Shown here: piece after piece, positions 46,801-61,000 of the stretch
Layout: each line of letters opens with the position of its first letter
Numbering within the stretch: the first letter of the stretch is position 1
Origin: Gigantopelta aegis
Lineage: Eukaryota; Mollusca; Gastropoda; Neomphalida; Peltospiridae
Length of the DNA: 64,000 nucleotides
Direction: 5' to 3'
Assembly (NCBI RefSeq): GCF_016097555.1
Contig: NC_054702.1
Span: 77,807,997 to 77,871,996 of the forward strand
The notes under the pieces: generated by a model
The model's database searches: none
The model's input: only the letters and a program-made list of their open reading frames with translations
What the model was told of the DNA's origin: nothing
Made by a program: the position numbers and the translations under genes

Positions 46801-49800
46801 TCCAAGTCCTAAAAAGGACAACCCACTACTTTCTGAATACTAACCTCAAACTGGCACAAAACTGTTTCCCAGAGATATACTACTTGCAAATCAATCAAGA
46901 CCTCCCTTAGGTTATTCTCAGTAATACAAAATGGTTACCATTTTCAAAATGTATTGATTATAACCCTGAAGGTTGGGTTACAGAATGGTCTTAAATGGTG
47001 ATCCCCATTCAGAATGCATGCAAAGCACCAGCCGAAAATCACATTGTAATTTATGGTTGAATAATACGGGCAATTCTGAACAAAACAGTGGAACACCCAG
47101 AAACATTGTACAGATGATTAAAAATCTATAATTGTGGATAAATGTCGAAGGGTTTTATCTCCGATGTTGTTATACCTGCTTCCCACTTGTCGAGGAGGTT
47201 CTCCACGTGATGCTTCAGGTAGAGCAGGAACTCCAGGTCCAGCAGCTGCTTGGGCTGTTCGTCTCCCAGGCTACAGATGCGGTGGCGCGATCTGTAGTAG
47301 GCCAGCACAAACTTTAGCTGCCACACGCCGGCCGTTTGAATACCACACTCGCATTGCATCATCAGCTGACAGTCGGAGAGAAAACACACCATCCCATCAC
47401 TCACAAACAAAATAAATAGAAAAATTCTGTCTAGGTCATGTAAAAAGTGTAGGTTATTTTTACGTTATTGTATTCAGATGTCTGAAAATACTGTATTTGA
47501 AAACCTAAAATTCAAAACGTTCTTCTGGGAGCATCTGAACCCCTCAATAATAGGTTTGGACCCTCAAATACATGTATTTTCATCTGCAAAGACCATGGAA
47601 GTGACACTATCCCACTCTCACATTAAAATACACTCCACAGGCTCTGACCCATAACATTCAACTGCCATTTTATCAGTTTGCAACCATAAATTAATCACCA
47701 TACAATTTTAAGAAGACAACATTGCTGATAATTTTAAAGCTTTAGTTCTCTTTTCTGCAGGTTTGTTACATATAATTTATGTTCTCTGATAATTTCTCAT
47801 ACTAACCTGCTGCAATACGAAGTGTGAACCAATGGCCCCTGGTTTGTCCTGAGTGATGCACTGATACACAACTGTAGCAAGTTCTCGCAGTGTTGGGCAG
47901 TCCTGGAATTTGTAACAAAATTACATACAAACTGCGAAACAATATAAATACAACAAGCAATGGACATTCCTCTGAATTTCAAAATGTTTCTGTCATAGAA
48001 AACATTTTTGCAATTTCAATGAAGTTAATCTTCATCAAGATTGTTTTAATAATACCAACTAGATTACAACTAGTTCATAAAGAAACTAATAAATAATATT
48101 TTAAAATAGATTTTAAATCCTAAAACTGCAATATAAAAAAAATGCCTTAAACAAAAATATATGTTCCATCCACGTGCATCTCTGACAGTGTAATTTGTCA
48201 TTCAGTTTCATTTAGTAACAAATAAACATCTACCTTGCAAATATTTTGAAGTTACCATATACAAAATACATTTACAATGGAATATTTTATACTAAAATAT
48301 TATTTGATAAAATGTGAAGGTTGGTTAATTGCATATTAAAAATCAGCTTCATTATGGAAGTTCATGTTAAATAAGAATTAAATTTCAACCAATAATATCA
48401 ATAATATCATTAAATTCAAGGTTATGTTGAATGTTGTAGAACTTAATAAAATGAGAGTTCCACTATATCAGGTTATATAACTAGTATAACTATAATACTG
48501 AAATTAGTTTTTCTCATTTCATAAATTCATTGACAGACCAACATATTCTCAGTCAAATACACTAATCAAATACTGGAGGAAAGACAACTGTCAATTACCA
48601 ATTTGTCACCAGATTTCAGGAAGCACTCTGCAAGTGTAATTATACGAGGATCTGAAGCAAAAGCCTTCACAACTTCAGGCTGAAAATAGGAATAATAAAC
48701 AGTTATATCTTTGTATGCAATGAAAATAATATACAATGACTAACTTATGAGTACCTAAATTAAATATTTTGAGACCAAAAATATTGTCTGAATCAGAACT
48801 GACCTTTCCACAATATTAAACTAAAGTATGTAGTGATATGTACCGAGATGGCATAATACTGATGTGCAAATGTAACAGATAAATAATGGAACTTCTAATG
48901 AATCCAGATTAAATAATAACATACCACTGTCATTAATTTAATCTCCAATTACTCTTTTCAAATATAGCAATGTAACATCACACAAGATTATTTAATAATT
49001 AAGCTACCTTGTGTGAGCAGTGACTGATGTGATCTGCAATCAGTGACTTGGCCAACATGCTCCTGTAACCCTGGAAACAAAAGAAAGAACAATTTTATCT
49101 ATTTTCATATAAAAAATATATTATTAAAGACACAATGAACACATTTGCACTGTTGATTTTGCAGGGCTAGCTCTGGCACTCGCCAAGTTCGCCAATTGTG
49201 AATTTCAAAAACAATTGGCAAATTTTATTTTAATTTGGCAAAATAATTTCAAGTAATAATTAAGTTTAACAGATAATTTGGTGAACTTTTCTGCTGACCC
49301 AGAGATAGCCCTGCTTTGGCTATGTGATCAGGATTTAAACTGGCATTTACTAGCTTTGTATCCCAATATCAGCTCCAGAGTGGGTGCATCACTAGGTATA
49401 TTAAAAGCTGTGTCATGTACTATCACATCTGTGGTGGTATAAATACCTCTTGCTGTTCACCCATTAATCGGTTCTCAACAAGCAGCCATGTAGTGTACCC
49501 AGGTTAGTATGCTGACACTTTATGTTAAAAACACAAACATAAGTTGCATGCACTGTTTTTATGTCATTGTACCTGAGGATCCTCCACAAAAGACAAGTGT
49601 CCTGCTCTCTGCTTCACACTCAGTTCTCCATTCTGGTTGAGCAAAGATCTGAAAACACATTTTGTATGACTTAACTCTTAAATCTAGATTTAGAAGCCAT
49701 GTATGGAATTATCATTATACAGTTTTAAAACAAAGGTCTAACTTACAAAGCCTGTTTTTGATTTATACACATGTAACTACATATATTTACACTGCTTAAA

Positions 49801-52800
49801 CACCTGCGTTTAAGAAAAACAGGCTTTGTAAATTCGGCCCCACCTGTTTAGTTTGTACTATATTAAACGAGGTTTTGAGTTTTATTCCTTTATCAAATTT
49901 CACAATTTAGTTTTTATTAATGGATCACAACTTTTTTTTTTTTAATGACACCACTAGAGCACACAGATTTATTAATCTTCAGTTATTGGATGTCAAATAT
50001 TTGGTAATTTCACATATCTTTTATAACATATGCTGAATTTACACCACACTATATTGCTTAAAAGCTTTTCATTAAATACAATATTTATGCATATGATTAA
50101 AATAAATGGTGCTGTAATAAGCATACTAACTTCATGAACAATGATGAAACCAAGCATCTATAAACAGCTGTAGAGCTGTGATGTCAGATATCTAAAGACT
50201 TTTACTTTAATTAATTTTTTTTTATCTCACTGGCTAATAATAAATAAACACTAGACTGTGCTTTACTAAATTCATGGTAATAATAATTAGTTTTAAAACT
50301 GAGTGATAAATTCAACTCACTGAAGAATATTCCAATTTTTCTCAGCATGGAAAACAATCGGCCAATATCTTGGTCCTAGCACCTTTATCTGTTGATTAAA
50401 TAAAAATAAAAAGCAATTTTGGGAAAAAATATATTACCATAAACACTTTAAAAAAAAGTTTGTTTTGTTTAAAAACACCACTAAAGCACATTGATTTATT
50501 AATCATCGGCTACTGGATGTCAAACATTTGGTAATTTTGACATAGTCTTAGAGAGGAAACCAGCTACATTTTTCCATTAGTAGCAAGGGATCTTTTATAT
50601 GCACCATCCCACTGGCAGGAAAGCACATACCACAGCCTTTGATATACCAGTCGTGGTGCACTATTTTTTTTTAGTGAAATTTAGAAGACAATCGGCTCAG
50701 AAATAAATAACTTGTAGTACAAATACCATGATAGTAAGAAAACGGCGCTCCCTATGGGAAGGACTATTGCTTACCAATAGGCAAAGGTTCAGAACACCTA
50801 ATGGGCTGAGTAAATTTAACAATTACAGAGAATTAACAAATAAAAAACAACTGCACATACCTCTTCAATGAGATCCAACTCAGGAAGGATGCAGGGAGCA
50901 ATAGTCTTGTAGTTGCATGTAACATTGCTGTAAATGTTACTGTTCTGAAAACAACATGACATGTCAGTACACCTCAATCAAACAAAGGATACCTACTTTA
51001 AAATTCAATGCTATCATAGTGTAACTGCAATAATTAAACATGAAATGTAAACTAAATTGTGATCACTGGAAAAAAGTAAATAAGTTACAGTAATTTTACC
51101 AAAACGATGTGAATAAAACAAATGCCTTCAAAAGACACCAGAAACATTCTTAGTTGTCGTGACGAGAATTTTGAAAAATAGAAATAAAAAAGAAAAGAAA
51201 ATGCCTTAAAAAGATTAATTTTGCTGGTGTTGGATCACCTAGTTGTGAATGCCTCAGCTTATTAATTCACCCCCATATTTTAAATATTAAACTATCGAAT
51301 ACAATAAAGAGCCCAGTTTTGACGGTCTGGTCATGATTAACAACCCAACAATAAAAAAAACCCCAAAATGAATTCACCTTAAATCTGATTTCCAGTGGAA
51401 CGTAGCAAGGTTTGCCAGAGTCAACATCTCGGGGAAGGACCACGCGAGGCTCGGCTGCAAGAACATACAAGTGTCGGAATGCTTGTAGGTGGTACCTGGA
51501 ATACAGTAAATCAGAGTTATCTGTACTCAGTGTCGGAATGCTTGCAGGTGGTACCTGGAATGTAGGAAATCAGTTATTTGTATTCATTACTAATAACAAT
51601 CACATTAGTAGAACACACAAGTGTCAGAATGCTTGCAGGTGGTACCTCGAATGTAGAAAATCACAGTTATTTTTATTCCTTTACTAATAAGTCACGTCAG
51701 TAGAATATAAAAGTGTCAGAATGCTTACAGGTGGTACCTGGAATGTGGGAAATCAGAGTTATTTTTATTCCTTACCAATAACAAGTTTGTTTTGTTTAAC
51801 GTCACCATTAGAGCACATTGATTAATTAATCATTGGCTACTGGATGTCAAACATTTGGTAATTCTGACATGTAAACATCAGAGGAAACTCGCTACATTTG
51901 TCCTAATGCAGCAAGGGATCTTTTATATGCACCATCCCAGACAGGACAGCACATAGCACATACCACGACCAGTGTACTGGCTGGACCGAGAGTTAGCCCA
52001 ATGGGCCCACTTATGGAGATCGATCCCAGATCGATCAAGCACTTTACCACTGGGCTACATACCGCTCCTTCTTACCAATAACAGTCACATCAGTATAGTA
52101 GAGCAGTTTACATTTATTTTCTGTATTTTATGCTAACATGATTTATTTTGCTATTTATAATATTGTACAAAGCACTCATCTACAAAAGACACTTCAAGTA
52201 TGGTTTCTAAGAACACAAATCAATATTCTTTACCATACAAATAAGGGAAATAATTAGGTAATAAAACTACAAGCATAATTTTAGCTAATCATAAAAACAA
52301 ATTCCACAGAATTAAATGTCTTGCCATAAATTTATTTGATGTCATTTAAAAGCAAAATTAATTATTAAAATATTGTTTTAAACATGCACCGAGATAAATA
52401 TTCATAGCTGCAACTATAAACCAAGTTTCACTGATCTAGGAGTTACAGTTTGTGAGAAATGGACCAGAATGTCAAAATTTAACATTGACCTAAATGTTAA
52501 AGTATTTCAATTAAAACTTAATATCTATATCTACTGACTCAAAGCGAGATAAAAATGTCTTTTTTTTTTCTCCTATGGATTTTAATACAAGTACCTGTTG
52601 TCATTACTATGAGTGGGATACTTTGGGAAAAATGCACAGATCAAAGCAGCAATGGCTTCTGGTTTGGTGCTCAGAGTGTACCTAAAATAACAAGTAAACC
52701 AAACTTTAAGCAAAAAATACAATTACACTTTTACTAACTTATACAAACCTATATCACAGTGTTTCAATAAACAAGTGTGTGTACATACACACACCCTAGA

Positions 52801-54969
52801 CAGTTAAAATAAGTTATTAATATACATTCGGAATGCATTAAAAACTTTAGTCTTTGTTTTTAAAATCACATAATTATACATTAAGCTGTCACTTTGTGTT
52901 TTGACATTAAGACCCACCTACAACTGAATATGCAACAACTGAGATCTTCAACCATACATAATTTTATGTACTCACCGACCTCCACCCAAGAATAACAAGC
53001 CAGTTGCCATGGCAATCGCCATGTGAGATCCATACACCATGTACGAATACTGGGGTCCAATTCTCTTACGCAGCATTCGACACATTCTTAGCACTTCTAG
53101 GTTACCTGATCCAGCCATCACCTTTACAAAGAGATAAACAACTATTGCATCATCTCAACTGTCCATGGCACGATTCACAAGGTATAATATTTTATATACA
53201 AAGACTGTCTCATTCTCATTTTGTCTGTATACCAAAAACAATTATTCAAAACCAGCTGAAATAATTATGGAATATAGTGATAGAAAATAAATAAGTTAAT
53301 ACCCTCTTGTTTCTTAAGTCGATGTATTCAAGTTGCACATACCAATGAGTTTAACAAACTTTCTATTGTTATACAATTTTTATTGGATGACGTCGCTTAT
53401 TCTAGACATCACTAATCAAATGGATCATTTCATGGACAAAACAAACCTATTTTTGTGTATTTCAAAATGTATGAGATATGTTATTAGTACTCACTTTTTT
53501 CCTTTTTTTAAATTTTGAATTGATGAATGTCTCCAATTTAGTATAAAATTGGTTACCAAATAAATTTAATACAATTTGTGACCATTGATATCAAGAAATT
53601 GATAAGAGCAATTCTAATTCGTATTAACCTACCATGGCAACTGAGGTGAGAATCACATTCACACAATTCTCTATTGTGCTCTTCCCAGTCTGTTCAGAGA
53701 AGCTTGAAGTGGACAGAATCAGAAACAACCTCTTCAAACAATCCATCTACAAAATAAAACATCTGTTTATAGTAATCATAAGAAACATCAAAACATTATT
53801 TAAAAAAGAACTAAACTGAGGCTATATGTACTAGATATTAGTTATAATAAACAAGTGCATCAGCAATGTTAATGCCTAAAGAAGATTAAATTCCTTGAAA
53901 CAAAGGCTAAGTTAGTTCACTAAAATTTAAGCAATAAATTCATTAAATTAAGATAATTTATGAAACTATAATCATGACAGATTCACAGATTAACAGGCAA
54001 ATGTGTAAGTTCATATTTTTATAGTTTAAAAGTTAAAAACACAAATCACTCCATGATAACACAAGTTTGTAAGTGAAAATCAAGCAGTAAACTTTGACCA
54101 ATGCTGAAAATAGTTTTTTTTTTTTTTTTACTAGAGGACAAAGGGAGACAATTATAACAAATATTCAAATGGAAGTATAGTTTAAAAAGGTTTTTAATTT
54201 AAAAAAATAAATGTACCAGAGTATTGAATGCTGCTTCGTTTGCTGAACCTGCAAACTTGAGACCCATCGTCATGCACGCTCCAGCTACTATGTTACTGTA
54301 TGCCTGACTGAAAACCAACATTATATACTATCAATTAGACATAAGTAACAAAACCCTCAAAAACACAATTATAAATATTACACAGTACACAAACTAGTTT
54401 AGGATAAATCAAACACTAGAATCTAAATTATTTTATGCATAATAATGATGATGTCACATTTAGTACAAAGTCATAAGTCTGTAAGCACAAAATCATCCAA
54501 TAATATTGCATATTACACCAATGCATGTTCATTTCTCAAAGAAATTTTAACTGTTATTACCCCTGTTATAAGTGCCACCAGTGGTAATAAAAAACAAATT
54601 CCCCCAACAAGATTTCTCTTTGCCTACACATATACATTAATACTGGTATAAGTACTCTTGAGATTATGTGAAAACTGTAGAATGTAAGTGACTGATGATT
54701 CATGCAGTCTGACTATAGCTAGCTGAGATATTTATTACCTCATGGTTTCATAGTCAATAACTGTATCATCGTCTTCCTCCAGCACTCCCTTCTTGAACGC
54801 ATACTTTTTCACAATCTAAAAGTACAAGTAAACATTAAAACAATTATGTTCATACTGAATGCAGATACATATCCATATGTTGAAATGATATGACAAACAA
54901 TATTCAGATAAATAAGAAATTTTAGCTCTTTAAATTTAACAAGACAAAGCCAAACAGTTTCCCACTTTC

Positions 54970-55052
<83 letters not shown>

Positions 55053-58000
55053 AGACAGAGACAGATGGAGAGACAGACAGAAACAAAATAGCAGTGTAAT
55101 AATCACTTTTAATATGGATTATTGGTAAGGAAATCAATATTCTCATTTTCTTTGCCTTTGAAATGTGTTAAAACTCCAGAAAGTTAAGTGCAGATAAACT
55201 CACATCTGGAATGTTACTGTCAACCCATGGCAAACTGGGCATCACAGACTCCCACAGCACCAGTCCACGACTCAATGTCTAGACAGAAAATAAATACCAC
55301 ATCCTTATACACATCCAATGCAGGCACAACATATAGCAATTAGCAACAAAAGGCATACAATACCAGTATTAAAAATACCACAAATCTCATACATAAATAA
55401 TCTTTTTTTACTAATACTTCACACAAAAGGCCGTATTTATCAAGTCTGTTTATGTCTTACATATGTGTAACTGCATACATTTTACAATGCTTAAACACCT
55501 GCGTGAAAAAAACACTTTGTAAATTCAGCCCTGAATAAATATTTTACTTTTCTTTCTTGTTAATGAATCTCTCTACCATTATTGTAAAATACTATTATTG
55601 GCATTACAAAACAAACTTCAGTAATTCCAGCAGTGGTTATGTAAACAAAATTATGTAATCATGTCACAGGATCTAGTGCTTGAATGAAAGAAAGAAAGAA
55701 AGAGAGAAATGTTTTATTTAACGACGCAAACACATTTTATTTACGGTTATATGGCTTCAGACATATGGTTAAGGACCACACAGATATTGAGAGAGAAACC
55801 CGCTGTCGCCACTTCATGGGCTCTTTTCAATTAGCAGCAAGGGATCTTTTATATGCACCATCCCACAGACAGGATAACACATACCACGGCCTTTGATATA
55901 CCAGTCGTGGTGCACTGGCTAGAGCAGGAACTAGCCCAATGGGCCCACCGACGGGGATCGATCCCACACCGATCGTGCATCAAGTGAGCGCTGTACCACT
56001 GGGTTACGTCCCGCCCTGTGCTTGAATGAAGAACCAGCTTCAGTGGTGTCGTGGTTAAGCCATCGGACATAAGGCTGGTAGGTACAAGGTTCACAGTTCG
56101 GTGCCGGCTCCCACCCAGAGCGAGTTTTAATGAATTAATGGGTAGCAGATCTAAGACCACTACACCCTCTTCTCGCTCACTGACCACTAACAACTAACCC
56201 ACTGTTCTGAACAGACAGCCCAAATAGCTGAGGTGTGTGCCCAGGACAGCATGCTTGAACCTTAACTGGATAGAAGCACGAAAATAAGTTGAAATGAATG
56301 AATTGAATGAAGTAATCCACTTACACCACCACAGACTTTTTTTTTAAGTAACACAGGACACTGTACCAATCTTTGATATATTATCAAGATGTACTGGTGG
56401 AGCTGGGAAACATTGATGGATCCACTGAAGTGCTGCTGAGAGAATTGATCCTAGCACTTTCCACACTTCAAGCAGATGATCCTATACTAGACTATACCCC
56501 TGTCATGGAGCAACAATTTAAACATGTGACCTTAATCGAGACTATATAGCATTAAAACCTATTCTGTTTGAGTACTTAAATAGGTAGGTCTAAGGCCACT
56601 ACACCAACTTCTCTCAAATACATGTAGCTCAGGTGTATGCCCAGGACAGTGTGCTTGAAATTTAAATCAATATAAGCAGTGCTAAGAATGAATGAAAAAT
56701 CCAAACGTTTACCCTCAACATGAGAAAGTCTGGTCTGACATGTTCCAGCATGAACTGTGTGTCTGGAGCCTTCAGCCATTCTGCAACAGCCCTAAAGAAA
56801 GAAACCCACAAGAAATACACTAAAAGGTTTTAAAAAATATCAGATATTAAACAAAATAAATAGAGATTAATGGGTGCATGTGCAGAGGTGGAAGGAGCCT
56901 TGAGGGTCAAACCCACCCTGCTCCATGTGAATTTTCTTGTTTCAACGTATTTTCTGGGAAAGCATGACCACCCCTCCACCCCTTAAAACTTAATAAGCCT
57001 ATAGACTGTCCCATCCTCCTACAAAAATGTCTTAATTTCAGTTCGGTCTGACGTAAAAGGAAAAGTACAAGTGTTTTGGAAATAACAAAAAATTTCTATT
57101 TTTGTGTGCAATTTAGAAAACAATTGGCTTAGAAATAAATAACTTGTAGTAAATTCCATAGTATGAAAAAGGCATTCCCCTTGGGATGGACTATAATTAT
57201 CTCCAGTTTTATATAGTTACCCATTGCCTGTGCTGAAGAACATCATTCCCAGAGCAAGAGTTGCCCCAGGTGCAGTGACATCCACATTGACACAGTTACC
57301 CTCCTGTAATTAAAAACATGTATTAACAACACAAGGAATATATAGCATGTACAGAAGTGACATCCACATTGACAGTTACACTCCTGTAATTAAAAACACA
57401 TGTATTATTAACAACACAAGAAATATATAGTACATTCAGAAGTGACATCCACACTGACACAATTACCCTCCTGTAATTAAAAACATGTATTAACAACACA
57501 AGGAATATATAGCATGTACAGAAGTGACATCCACACCGACAGTTACACTCCTGTAATTAAAAACATGTATTAACAACACAAGGAATATATAGCATGTACA
57601 GAAGTGACATCCACACCGACACAATTACCCTCCTGTAATTAAAAACATGTATTATTAACAACACAAGGAATATATAGTACATTCAGAAGTGACATCCACA
57701 CTGACACAATTACCCTCCTGTAATTAAAAACATGTATTATTAACCACACAAGAAATATATAGTACATTCAGAAGTGACATCCACACTGACACAATTACCC
57801 TCCTGTAATTAAAAACATGTATTATTAACAACACAAGGAATATATAGTACATTCAGAAGTGACATCCACACTGACACAATTACCCTCCTGTAATTAAAAA
57901 CATGTATTATTAACAACACAAGGAATATATAGTACATTCAGAAGTGACATCCACACCGACACAATTACCCTCCTGTAATTAAAAACATGTATTATTAACC

Positions 58001-61000
58001 ACACAAGAAATATATAGTACATTCAGAAGTGACATCCACACCGACACAATTACCCTCCTGTAATTAAAAACATGTATTATTAACAACACAAGGAATATAT
58101 AGTACATTCAGAAGTGACATCCACACCGACACAATTACCCTCCTGTAATTAAAAACATGTATTATTAACAACACAAGGAATATATAGTACATTCAGAAGT
58201 GACATCCACACCGACACAATTACCCTCCTGTAATTAAAAACATGTATTATTAACCACACAAGGAATATATAGTACATTCAGAAGTGACATCCACACCGAC
58301 ACAATTACCCTTCTGTAATTAAAAACATGTATTATTAACCACACAAGAAATATATAGTACATTCAGAAGTGACATCCACACCGACACAATTACCCTCCTG
58401 TAATTAAAAACATGTATTATTAACAACACAAGGAATATATAGTACATTCAGAAGTGACATCCACACCGACACAATTACCCTCCTGTAATTAAAAACATGT
58501 ATTATTAACAACACAAGGAATATATAGTACATTCAGAAGTGACATCCACACTGACACAATTACCCTTCTGTAATTAAAAACATGTATTATTAACAACACA
58601 AGGAATATATAGTACATTCAGAAGTGACATCCACACTGACACAATTACCCTCCTGTAATTAAAAACATGTATTATTAACAACACAAGGAATATATAGTAC
58701 ATTCAGAAGTGACATCCACACCGACACAGTTACCCTCCTGTAATTAAAAACATGTATTATTAACAACACAAGGAATATATAGTACATTCAGAAGTGACAT
58801 CCACACTGACACAATTACCCTCCTGTAATTAAAAACATGTATTATTAACAACACAAGGAATATATAGTACATTCAGAAGTGACATCCACACTGACACAAT
58901 TACCCTTCTGTAATTAAAAACATGTATTATTAACAACACAAGGAATATATAGTACATTCAGAAGTGACATCCACACTGACACAATTACCCTTCTGTAATT
59001 AAAAACATGTATTATTAACAACACAAGGAATATATAGTACATTCAGAAGTGACATCCACACCGACACAATTACCCTCCTGTAATTAAAAACATGTATTAT
59101 TAACCACACAAGAAATATATAGTACATTCAGAAGTGACAGCCACACTGACACAATTACCCTTCTGTAATTAAAAACATGTATTATTAACAACACAAGGAA
59201 TATATAGTACATTCAGAAGTGACATCCACACTGACACAATTACCCTCCTGTAATTAAAAACATGTATTATTAACAACACAAGGAATATGTTGTACATAAA
59301 GACACGCAGGAATGGTTTAACTATAATTTGTCAAATCATCAAACATGAACTGAAGTAAACATGACTAAAAGAATACATTTACCTGAAATGCTTCATTAGG
59401 TCACAATAAATATCTCATTCATGAGCACCCAATCGTTGGAAATACTACTAACATGTTTGTCTGTGTTTCACTCATATAACTCGGCTAACAACAAATTACA
59501 ACCCTACTGCTTTTGAAAATATATTCCATCACTTCCACATAAATAGTACACTTTTTATGAAAACAATTTGTGACAGGAAAAATACACTAAGATTATAACA
59601 TTGATTGAAAACTGGGCCCCATGACTGAATCTTTTCAGGTAAAACAATAATTATGACAAACTCTACCATAACAGTTTGGAAATGGCTGTCAGTTATTACT
59701 TGTTTAATTTGTGTTTAAAAAAGAATCAACATATTATTTATTTTTTCATTCCTGTAATTCCTTTTGTCTGATCTCTAGAACGTTTGCCTTTCCACCACAT
59801 TTTTACTGTTACACATATAAAAGGAAATAGTAAAAGGATATCTAGTTACTGACCTTATTCAGATAGCTTGGTGCTTTGCATCTCTCTTTGAACAAGTTGG
59901 GCTGCAAAAATAATATATTTAGTCAGATTCCTGAACATGAAATAGATGTTAAAAATTATCCATTTTTGAATATTTTTATGTGTTGTTATTTATCATAGCC
60001 TTTTAAAGACAGACCAGAATGTATGATACATATGTAAATACCAAGGGAATCAACATTAATTTTTTTTTCACAAGCTTTGCCAAGCAAGGCCCATAACCTT
60101 TATATAAAAGTGATCAATAATTTAACATGTTTATTGCAGAAGATCAGATTGACTGAAACATATTATTTATTTGAAAGCCTTAACTGGAAATATTAGAAAT
60201 AACTGCGTAACAAAATTATAGCCTCCCAACGCTGATTGAAATTTCATAAATTTTAATAAATTTTCAGATCTGAGCTGTGATTAGTTAAAATGTGGATCTA
60301 CAAAACAGTGAACTGACCAGTGGTCTCCTGTGTCCTCCAACCATAAAATGACACAGAGTGTCTGCCATGCTGTGATCCGAGAGGCCAATCACCTGCTTTC
60401 CTTTCTGAAAATAAACAAATACACTTCTGCCATAACTGACTGTAAGAAGACAAAAAAACACAGCAATCTTAAATGATGATGACTTTTAAGAACCTAACAG
60501 AATGAGTGTTTAACTAGTTCTCATAATACACCGACCAGAAGCTATGACCAAAAGAACCATAGTAACTCTTCCATCATCAAAGTAGAACACAAAGGAAAGA
60601 ACATAACTGATAACAGTACTTATAGCTGTTCTGTAAATGGCATATGGGAGAAAAGGATGTTACAGGAAATAAATTCTATATGAACCAAATACCTTATATG
60701 TGATTATATTGTATAAGATTGACCAAATTAGCAGAAATTTCTTCTTTTAATAATGCTCAACAGCCATAGTGTGAAAATAATGTGATCTGCAATTACCCCA
60801 AACATGATAAGTCCTAACGCCAAACCAGCAGCAAGAGCATACGATTCCCGGTCTGTACAGTTCTCCATTTCTGGACCTGGCAGTCGACCTTAAGTACAGA
60901 AAACAATTCAGATGCTACAGCATGTTCCAAAAACAGCACAAACACTAAAAATATGTAAAACGGCTAAGTATGTGATCACATTTGCTAACTACATTAAATG

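Noticed and set aside
57275-59290. CRISPR-like regular array
   Set aside because: The units are directly adjacent tandem copies with no variable spacers, in an animal intron.
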